Part shown: in pieces, positions 1-4,596 of the stretch
Position numbering within the stretch: the first letter of the stretch is position 1
Layout: each line of letters starts with the position of its first letter
Assembly (NCBI GenBank): GCA_002011215.1
Contig: MTML01000123.1
Coordinates: forward strand, 1-5,851
From: Archaeoglobus sp. JdFR-24
GTDB taxonomy: Archaea > Halobacteriota > Archaeoglobi > Archaeoglobales > Archaeoglobaceae
Direction of reading: 5' to 3'
DNA length: 5,851 nucleotides
Program-made: the position numbers and the translations under genes
The notes under the pieces: model-generated
Seen by the model: the letters and a program-made list of their open reading frames with translations, nothing else
Told to the model about the DNA's origin: nothing
Database searches by the model: none

Positions 1-2
1 TA

Positions 3-158
3 AGCAAGGGAGATGAAAAATTCATTAAGGAGAGATCCAGGATTAGCCATCATTTAGCTAAGCTTGAGGATATGGGGTTTGTAAAACGAGAGAAGGTTGG
101 AAGGAATGTGAGGATAGAGAGAACTGAGATTGCAGAGATCATTGCAACAAAGTTTTAA
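3..158 (+). CDS. Winged-helix transcriptional regulator, C-terminal end only (5' truncated by window)
   Basis: Fifty-one codons are open from the window edge to a TAA at 156-158. The segment ISHHLAKLEDMGFVKREKVG followed by RNVRIE is typical of the recognition helix and wing of ArsR/MarR-like winged-helix DNA-binding proteins. There, a 'S.HL.KLE..G.V.RE' helix precedes a basic beta-hairpin. The start and any sensor domain lie outside the window, so family, ligand and targets cannot be named. The gene ends about 80 bases before the helicase start. The spacer has its own TATA-like elements, so the two genes need not be one operon, though the regulator could control its neighbour. The fold is fairly certain, the exact family is not. 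Confidence 0.6.
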   Translation, partial: SKGDEKFIKERSRISHHLAKLEDMGFVKREKVGRNVRIERTEIAEIIATKF

Positions 159-240
159 AAAGGTTTAAAAAAGGTTTAAACTTTAAGAGTAATATTAAAG
201 GGAAATTTTGATTTTTTGGGTATGAAAAGGGGATGTTAAA
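159..240 (+). promoter_or_regulatory. Putative archaeal promoter and leader of the helicase gene
   Basis: The 82-base spacer is strongly AT-rich. The best BRE/TATA candidate is AAAAGG followed by TTTAAACT at 175-182, which would place transcription start near 203-208. A modest ribosome-binding site, GGGGA at 229-233, lies 7 bases before the ATG at 241. An ATG at 222 opens only a five-codon frame (atg aaa agg gga tgt taa). It probably has no role, but it overlaps the ribosome-binding region. Confidence 0.45.
160..180 (+). repeat. 11-bp tandem repeat containing TTTAAA boxes
   Basis: AAGGTTTAAA occurs at 160-169 and again at 171-180, an exact repeat with an 11-bp period directly after the upstream stop codon. 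The spacing is close to one helical turn, so both copies would lie on the same DNA face. Each copy contains TTTAAA, which could act as a TATA box preceded by a purine-rich BRE-like stretch. It could also be an operator pair. It is short and AT-rich, so chance is possible. Confidence 0.5.
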
Positions 241-2580
241 ATGAAATGTGCCAAGTGTCACATCCGAGATGCGGCACCAGGCTCATTATACTGTAATAAA
301 TGCCAGAAAGGTTACTTTGGCTATTTAGACAAATTCTATCATGACCAATACTCTTTTGAGGAATTCTATGATAGGGAACTTAAAGGATTGCATCCTGTCA
401 GAGCACTCGCCTTAGTAGATGATATACTCATGATTTATAGATATTACCAAAAATATAGAATTTTTGAGCCTGTTCTTGGGGGTTTAAGCTACCGAGAAGA
501 ACACTCTAAAGCAGAAGAATATTTTCTTGAACTCTTTACGAAAATCCTTGAAGAGAAATTAAAAGCAATAAGCAGTAAAATGGAAGTTGAAGTGCTTAAA
601 AAACAGTTTAGAGAGTTTAGAGATGTTCTTTGGGAGCTTTTAAGCGAAGCTTCAGAAAAAACAGATTACATGGGAGTTGCAGAAATAAGACCTTTAATAC
701 TCTTTTTTAAAAAGATCTTAAGAACAAGAGAAATAGATCTAAGAGCTGACTTCATAGATGATATAGGCCACTTCTTCGATCCTGGTAGTGCAGTGTTCAT
801 TCTTGAATTATTTTCAGAACTGGCAAGCTTTTCTCATGACTCTATTCAAAACCTTGTCGGGATGACAAAGAGATTAAAAGAAAAATATGGGGAGAAGACA
901 CTCAACAAAATTATCAATTTTCCAGTTGTGCTACTAAAACCTTGGATTCACCAAGAAAAAGCGTTTAACCATTGGTGTAAAAATGGCCACAGAGGAGTTA
1001 TAGAAATGGCTACGGCAACTGGAAAAACTCTTGTAGGTCTAATGGCCATTCAGAAACTTGCTGCAGAGAAAGAGAAGGAAAATAGTAAAGGAAGAAAAAA
1101 GGGAAGAGTTCTAATTATTTCTCATTCAAGAGCAATACTTAATCAGTGGAAATACGAAGTAATAGACAAGCTTGGATTCTTAGCCAATTACTCTGACTAC
1201 AAAACACCTGTCTCCTGTGATTATGTTAAAATAGAATTCGAGACTATTCAAAGCCTTATAAGGAAGAATGGAATAACAAGGGTTGATTTGCTTATTGCCG
1301 ACGAAGTTCATCACATTGCTGCCCCAGAATTTAGAAATGTATTCATGAAAGTAGGATTTAGATGGTTCATGGGGCTTTCAGCCTCTCCAGATGAGGGTGA
1401 GCGAGCCAGAATATTTGAGAATATGAGAATGCCTGTTGTGTTTAGATATGGTTTGAGAGATGCAATAAACGATGGTGTTCTGCCTGAATTCAATTGGTAT
1501 GTGCATCCTGTATTCATTTCTGAAAGGGAATTAAAGGAGTTTAGCGAGATCTCTGAAATGATAAGAAAGGGTTTCTTTAGTATACTTGAGGATGAAGAGA
1601 CAGACGAGTTTCTCAGAAAGTTGGGTGAAGATAAAGAGTTGATTACAAATCTAAACGATTTTGTAAGAATAATAGAGAAAGCAAGATACAACAAAATTGA
1701 GATTCCTGAAAACTGGAAAAAGCTTGCACTTCTTATAACTCAGAGAAGGTGGCTTATTCACAGATCGATACCAAAAATAGAAGAAGCAATAGATATGGCA
1801 AAAGAGTACTATTCACAAGGAAAAAAGGTTATAGTTTTTACCATGGACATAGAATCTTGTAACCACATCTCTAAAAAATTGTCCGAAGAGTTGGATGATG
1901 TTTTTGTCATTCATTCTGAGATTTCCAATCCATTTGAAGTACTATCTGCCTTTAAGCAAAAGAGAAGCGGAATATTGGTTGGAGCTAGAATGTTGGATGA
2001 AGGAATAGATATTCCTGATGCTGAAATCGGTCTGAATGTTGCTGCATCAAAAACTAAAATTCAGCTTGTCCAAAGACTTGGAAGAATTCTAAGGAAGTAC
2101 GGAGATAAAAAACCCATCTTCCATCACTTTGTTGGAGTTCCTTCAGAAAGAAATTTCTTGGAGTTTGAGGATCCTTTCTGGATGCTTGATGAGATTTCTT
2201 GGGTTATGGATACCGCTCTAAATCTTGGATTTAATGTAAGCGTAATAGAGCAAGAGAGGATTAAGGACATATTAAAGCAATCAGAAGCTAAAGTTAGGCA
2301 AAGCTATAATCTCAAACCATTTACTCTTCCGAGTTATGGTGTAATAAAGCTGGATAGAATTTTATCTCAATTTGGTGATGGAGCACTTACAGAAATGGTC
2401 AATTTATTAGGCGAGTTTCCGGAAGACAAGCAGATAACTAACGAAGAGTGGCTTGAGATACTGAATAAATGCCGTGGTGATAAGGACGGAATATCGAATA
2501 TAAAAGGACACTGGTGGATTTTAATTTTAGGCGATCGAAATCCCGTTAAGATTAGAAAACTACTCTACAATGCGATTTGA
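241..2580 (+). CDS. Superfamily 2 DNA/RNA helicase, XPB/RadD-like, with N-terminal zinc finger
   Basis: This is an ATP-dependent nucleic-acid helicase or translocase of 779 residues. It opens with a likely zinc finger (C3, C6, C18, C21: CxxC-x11-CxxC). A mainly helical region of about 200 residues follows that I do not recognise. Helicase domain 1 starts near residue 230: Walker A ATATGKT at 257-263, motif Ia near SHSRAILNQW (294-303), DEVH box at 354-357 and motif III SAS at 380-382. A helical linker (about 430-510) leads to domain 2, with VIVFT near 530, ARMLDEGIDIP at 582-592 and motif VI QRLGRILR at 611-618. The order and the NQW/QRLGRILR signatures fit the XPB/Rad25-RadD/type III restriction branch. 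All core catalytic motifs look intact. A C-terminal tail of about 130 residues has no recognised domain. Its usual archaeal XPB partner, the nuclease Bax1, is not next door. Repair or antiviral roles are both possible. The start is the first ATG and includes the finger. Confidence 0.9.
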   Translation: MKCAKCHIRDAAPGSLYCNKCQKGYFGYLDKFYHDQYSFEEFYDRELKGLHPVRALALVDDILMIYRYYQKYRIFEPVLGGLSYREEHSKAEEYFLELFTKILEEKLKAISSKMEVEVLKKQFREFRDVLWELLSEASEKTDYMGVAEIRPLILFFKKILRTREIDLRADFIDDIGHFFDPGSAVFILELFSELASFSHDSIQNLVGMTKRLKEKYGEKTLNKIINFPVVLLKPWIHQEKAFNHWCKNGHRGVIEMATATGKTLVGLMAIQKLAAEKEKENSKGRKKGRVLIISHSRAILNQWKYEVIDKLGFLANYSDYKTPVSCDYVKIEFETIQSLIRKNGITRVDLLIADEVHHIAAPEFRNVFMKVGFRWFMGLSASPDEGERARIFENMRMPVVFRYGLRDAINDGVLPEFNWYVHPVFISERELKEFSEISEMIRKGFFSILEDEETDEFLRKLGEDKELITNLNDFVRIIEKARYNKIEIPENWKKLALLITQRRWLIHRSIPKIEEAIDMAKEYYSQGKKVIVFTMDIESCNHISKKLSEELDDVFVIHSEISNPFEVLSAFKQKRSGILVGARMLDEGIDIPDAEIGLNVAASKTKIQLVQRLGRILRKYGDKKPIFHHFVGVPSERNFLEFEDPFWMLDEISWVMDTALNLGFNVSVIEQERIKDILKQSEAKVRQSYNLKPFTLPSYGVIKLDRILSQFGDGALTEMVNLLGEFPEDKQITNEEWLEILNKCRGDKDGISNIKGHWWILILGDRNPVKIRKLLYNAI

Positions 2581-2760
2581 TATTGTAAGTTAGTTTATTC
2601 AACATTTTTGTAAACTTTAGATTTTCTCAAGAATGTGAAATACTTGAACAAAAAATTTAAATATCGAGACACAAATCAATTAATCTAAAGTTATCACAAA
2701 TAATAATTTTCAAGGGAAGTTAAATAACTAACAGTAATTAGAATTTAAATCTAAAGTAAG
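2581..2760 (+). promoter_or_regulatory. AT-rich intergenic region with promoter candidates for the thioredoxin cluster
   Basis: No gene is visible here. A weak hairpin, AGTTTA (2592-2597) with TAAACT (2611-2616), lies just after the helicase stop and has a T-run in its loop; it could help end the helicase transcript. A strong archaeal TATA-like box, TTTAAATA at 2656-2663, is preceded by an A-rich BRE-like stretch and predicts a start near 2684-2690. A second, weaker box, TTTAAATC at 2744-2751, would start RNA near 2770. A 12-bp palindrome AGTTAAATAACT lies at 2718-2729. Three copies of AATCTAAAGT are listed separately. Confidence 0.5.
2614..2757. repeat. Three copies of AATCTAAAGT (one inverted, two direct)
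   Basis: ACTTTAGATT at 2614-2623 is the exact reverse complement of AATCTAAAGT, which occurs at 2682-2691 and 2748-2757. Spacings between copies are 58 and 56 bases. The second copy overlaps the start site predicted from the TATA box at 2656-2663, and the third sits at the edge of the GC-rich island. A further partial pair, GTTAGTT (2589-2595) and AACTAAC (2726-2732), is also inverted. Position and orientation suggest operator sites for a regulator, but no protein can be assigned. Confidence 0.5.
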
Positions 2761-2828
2761 GCAGGCAGGTTTGCCTGACCCCGACAACCTGCCTGTGGGT
2801 AGGGCTCCTAGTCAGGAGCGTGGGGTCA
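2761..2828 (+). ncRNA. GC-rich structured RNA element or leader upstream of thioredoxin
   Basis: After 180 bases of AT-rich DNA, composition switches abruptly to GC-rich, a known sign of structured RNA in AT-rich thermophiles. Fold 1 has hairpin 2762-2777 (CAGGCA/TGCCTG, GGTT loop). Then TGACCCC (2776-2782) pairs with GGGGTCA (2822-2828), enclosing two abutting hairpins at 2788-2803 (CCTGCC/GGTAGG with one G-U, TGTG loop) and 2804-2819 (GCTCCT/AGGAGC, AGTC loop). Fold 2 replaces the first and second hairpins with a 10-bp stem 2762-2771/2786-2795, whose loop holds TGACCCC, making a pseudoknot with 2822-2828. I match it to no known riboswitch, tRNA or ribozyme. It ends 18 bases before the thioredoxin SD, so a cis-regulatory leader is likely. 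A mobile-element end is the main alternative. Confidence 0.5.
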
Positions 2829-2846
2829 TGAGTGAGTTAGCACTAT

Positions 2847-2852
2847 GGAGGT
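2847..2852 (+). promoter_or_regulatory. SD site that sets the thioredoxin start
   Basis: GGAGGT at 2847-2852 is a strong archaeal SD. It lies 7 bases before ATG 2860 and overlaps the ATG at 2845, so it argues for the downstream start. ACTA (2842-2845) and TAGT (2852-2855) could pair and leave TGGAGG in the loop. Confidence 0.7.
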
Positions 2853-2859
2853 AGTAAGC

Positions 2860-3180
2860 ATGATGGAGTTGGATGAGAAAACCTTTTTTGAAGAGATTAG
2901 GAAGGACAGATTCCTTATAGTGGACTTCTGGGCAGATTGGTGCTATCCCTGCAAGCTGCAATCAGAGGTTTTAGAGAAGCTTGATCTCGATGGAGATATT
3001 GAGATCGCAAAGCTGAATGTAGATCAGTGTCCGAGGATAGCCGACAAGTATGATATCGAGGCTATTCCCACGATAATCATATTCCATAAGGGGATGATCA
3101 TGAAGAGGTTTGTTGGGTTGACGGGCGTTGGAGAGCTTAAGAGGGAGATTGAATATCTCAGGAGGATTCTCAGGCAGTAA
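2860..3180 (+). CDS. Thioredoxin family protein (WCYPC active site)
   Basis: This is a cytoplasmic thiol-disulfide oxidoreductase of 106 residues, the normal length of a single thioredoxin domain, with no signal peptide or membrane segment. VDFWADWCYPC (residues 21-31) holds the redox pair C28/C31. Asp22 corresponds to the conserved buried acid. AIPT at 68-71 contains the cis-proline (P70), and the GLTGVGEL segment near 86-93 matches the last strand and helix. The family consensus WCGPC has Tyr in place of Gly here, a change that can shift redox potential or partner choice. An extra Cys, C57, is present. ATG 2860 (or 2863 beside it) is chosen because GGAGGT lies 7 bases upstream; an in-frame ATG at 2845 would overlap that site and lacks its own. 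It is preceded by the structured element and followed 54 bases later by the next gene. Substrates are unknown; its downstream Cys-rich neighbours are candidates. Confidence 0.9.
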   Translation: MMELDEKTFFEEIRKDRFLIVDFWADWCYPCKLQSEVLEKLDLDGDIEIAKLNVDQCPRIADKYDIEAIPTIIIFHKGMIMKRFVGLTGVGELKREIEYLRRILRQ

Positions 3181-3234
3181 TGAATCAGGTTTTAGCTTGA
3201 ATTTAATTTTCAATTTTTAAGGAGGTGGGTTTTT

Positions 3235-3588
3235 GTGTATAAGGAAGTAAAATCCGAGTTTATTAAGAATTTGATCAGGCAGACGAGCTACAGAGATGTG
3301 AGGGGGAGAAAGTACATCGACGAGCTCATCACGCTTGAAAGATTCATTGTTGACGGCGTTCACAGTTGGGGCAGTGCTTTGCATTATCGCAACCTCAAGG
3401 AGAAATATAGAAGGGAGTGGGAGGCCATCTACAAGGAGTTAAAGCCTGAAGAGTTCAAGCAAATTATTGAGAGGAAGGAGAGAGAGGCTGAAGAGCGAAG
3501 AAGAGAAATAGAGGAGATGAGAAGACAGGAGCTTGAAGAGGAGATGAGAAAGAAGAAAGAATGGCTTGAGATGGGAGGGCTTGAATAA
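3235..3588 (+). CDS. Hypothetical protein with charged C-terminal coiled coil
   Basis: I do not recognise the family. The product has 117 residues. An N-terminal part of about 60 residues includes RGRKYIDELITLERFIVDGV and a Trp (W45), and could be a small helical domain. From about residue 52 to 112 it is almost all Glu, Lys and Arg with Ile, Met or Leu at intervals, as in a coiled coil or a single stable alpha-helix. There are no Cys residues and no membrane segment. The GTG start at 3235 is supported by GGAGGTG at 3221-3227 with a 7-base gap; the overlapping TTG at 3233 opens a frame that stops after five codons. It lies 54 bases after thioredoxin on the same strand and is probably co-transcribed. 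The coding strand is a long polypurine tract in its last third. An adaptor or oligomerisation role is a guess from the coiled coil only. Confidence 0.75.
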   Translation: MYKEVKSEFIKNLIRQTSYRDVRGRKYIDELITLERFIVDGVHSWGSALHYRNLKEKYRREWEAIYKELKPEEFKQIIERKEREAEERRREIEEMRRQELEEEMRKKKEWLEMGGLE

Positions 3589-3649
3589 GCCAGAGAATCC
3601 AATTTGGCTACCGAATAAAGCTAATTCCTTTGAATTATTTTTTGTTTTT
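3588..3649 (+). terminator. Possible terminator or attenuator: hairpin plus T-tract
   Basis: AGCCAGA (3588-3594) pairs with TTTGGCT (3603-3609), 7 pairs with one G-U, directly at the stop codon of the preceding gene. A T6-G-T5 tract follows at 3638-3649. Archaeal termination depends mainly on U-rich tracts, so this could reduce or stop read-through into the next gene. The hairpin and tract are about 28 bases apart, so they are not a classical intrinsic terminator. Confidence 0.35.
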
Positions 3650-3675
3650 AAACTCATTGAGGAGGTGAGTTTTTG
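3650..3675 (+). promoter_or_regulatory. SD site in the loop of a 7-bp hairpin, before a TTG start
   Basis: AAACTCA (3650-3656) is the exact inverse complement of TGAGTTT (3666-3672). The 9-base loop, TTGAGGAGG, carries most of the SD site, and the stem ends one base before the TTG start at 3673. GGAGGTG at 3661-3667 gives a 5-base spacing. In RNA, the stem would tie up bases on both sides of the SD and could tune initiation with temperature or protein binding. Confidence 0.4.
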
Positions 3676-4596
3676 AATAAATCCAGAATTAGGAATTTTA
3701 TAGATTTTAAGAAGAAAAAAGTACAGTATTTAACTGTCTTGAGAAAGTTTGGACTTTTCGTTGACTTCGATGCATACGATCCTTTAGTGGAAATCGAGAA
3801 GGAAGTTTTAGGTGACACATACACAGTTGATATTGAAAAAGGACTTGAGTATTGGAATTACAAGAAGATAATTGATTACATTCCAATTACACAATTAAAA
3901 CTCAACTCAAAATACATAGATATCTGCAAAGCCCTTCTGCTTCGTGGAATACATCTTAGATACTACAACAATGGCATTTACCTCTCCCCGAACAACAACA
4001 TGAGTGTTGATGTAAGGCACGTTAAAGCTTTGCTGAAGGGCTTAGAATTGGGCCACCTCGAAAAGGACGATACCGGATTGAGAATCTTAATAGAGAGGGA
4101 GGCTGAAGAGAGGGAGCTCGATTACATAGTTAACTGCATAGCTCCAGACTACTTCGGCGAGGGCTTGTATATTCCATGCATTGAATCAATCGGTTTTGAC
4201 GTTCCTGCTTTCTCGATCGATCCCTGCATTTCCAAGGTTGTGAGGAACCTGAACAATGCAGGATTCTCAACTCATACTTCCTGCGAGGGGCATGGGGAGA
4301 GGGCTTACATTGGATTCTACCGCGACTTCGGGAGGTATTTCAGCGAGATGTGGGAAAGAATTCCATACTACGTGAAAAACGGTTGGGTGCTTTTACCACG
4401 AAATTCCACTTGGTATTTGGTTTTCACCGGAATGAGGTCTAAAATCGGGCTTTTCAATCAAAGCTTTGTTTTTGGAGAGTATATTTACACAAAAAGCAAT
4501 CATATGAGGTGGTTCAGCGAATTCTGCAAGAAAGAAGACAGAGCTAAAAGAATGAAAACAAACCTGAAGGGAAAAATTGAGGGGGAAGAAGAATGA
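3673..4596 (+). CDS. Hypothetical protein with SCEGHG motif, possible metal-binding
   Basis: The product has 307 residues and no confident family. The most telling segment is IDPCISKVVRNLNNAGFSTH followed by TSCEGHG (residues 182-208) and then a probable strand, AYIGFY. A helix ending in 'L...G..T..SC.GH' followed by a beta-strand recurs, as I recall, in several uncharacterised prokaryotic and phage proteins and loosely resembles the SCSGR motif of the TYW3 wybutosine enzyme. C155, C169, C185, C204, H201 and H207 could form a metal site. The N-terminal 60 residues are basic then mixed. Residues 100-125 (NNGIYLSPNNNMSVDVRHVK) look like a small separate unit, and EREAEERELD (141-150) is a charged helix. 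No signal peptide or membrane span. The TTG start at 3673 is supported by GGAGGTG just upstream, and the next in-frame Met is far inside (residue 110). It overlaps the next gene by four bases (ATGA). Confidence 0.8.
   Translation: MNKSRIRNFIDFKKKKVQYLTVLRKFGLFVDFDAYDPLVEIEKEVLGDTYTVDIEKGLEYWNYKKIIDYIPITQLKLNSKYIDICKALLLRGIHLRYYNNGIYLSPNNNMSVDVRHVKALLKGLELGHLEKDDTGLRILIEREAEERELDYIVNCIAPDYFGEGLYIPCIESIGFDVPAFSIDPCISKVVRNLNNAGFSTHTSCEGHGERAYIGFYRDFGRYFSEMWERIPYYVKNGWVLLPRNSTWYLVFTGMRSKIGLFNQSFVFGEYIYTKSNHMRWFSEFCKKEDRAKRMKTNLKGKIEGEEE

Noticed and set aside
1311..1694. Antisense open frame opposite the helicase
   Set aside because: It has no SD or recognisable domain and lies opposite well-supported helicase motifs; it is a shadow of the coding frame.
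2776..2828. tRNA-like acceptor stem (7 bp TGACCCC/GGGGTCA)
   Set aside because: The 53-base span is too short, only two internal hairpins are present, and there is no T-loop GGTTCGA-type sequence or anticodon arm.
2761..2830. Right end or guide-RNA part of an IS200/IS605 (TnpB) element
   Set aside because: A GC-rich hairpin ending is compatible, but no tnpA/tnpB remnant or matching left end is in the window. It is kept only as an alternative.
2761..2840. Self-cleaving ribozyme (HDV-like or hammerhead)
   Set aside because: The pseudoknot order recalls HDV but the P3 hairpin is missing, and the hammerhead CTGATGA/GAAA core is absent.
2845..2859. Upstream ATG start for thioredoxin (five extra residues)
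   Set aside because: This ATG overlaps the GGAGGT SD and has no site of its own; ATG 2860 has ideal spacing and matches the usual family length.
2971..3213. Antisense frame opposite thioredoxin
   Set aside because: It lies opposite conserved thioredoxin motifs and has no ribosome-binding site or domain.
3439..3657. Antisense Leu/Ser-rich frame opposite the coiled-coil gene
   Set aside because: It is the complement of a polypurine Glu/Lys/Arg coding tract, which automatically gives a Leu/Ser/Phe-rich frame.
3484..4110. Shared GAGGCTGAAGAG / EREAEER stretch in two neighbouring genes
   Set aside because: Low-complexity charged-helix coding; a 12-base match is expected from similar composition and gives no sign of duplication.
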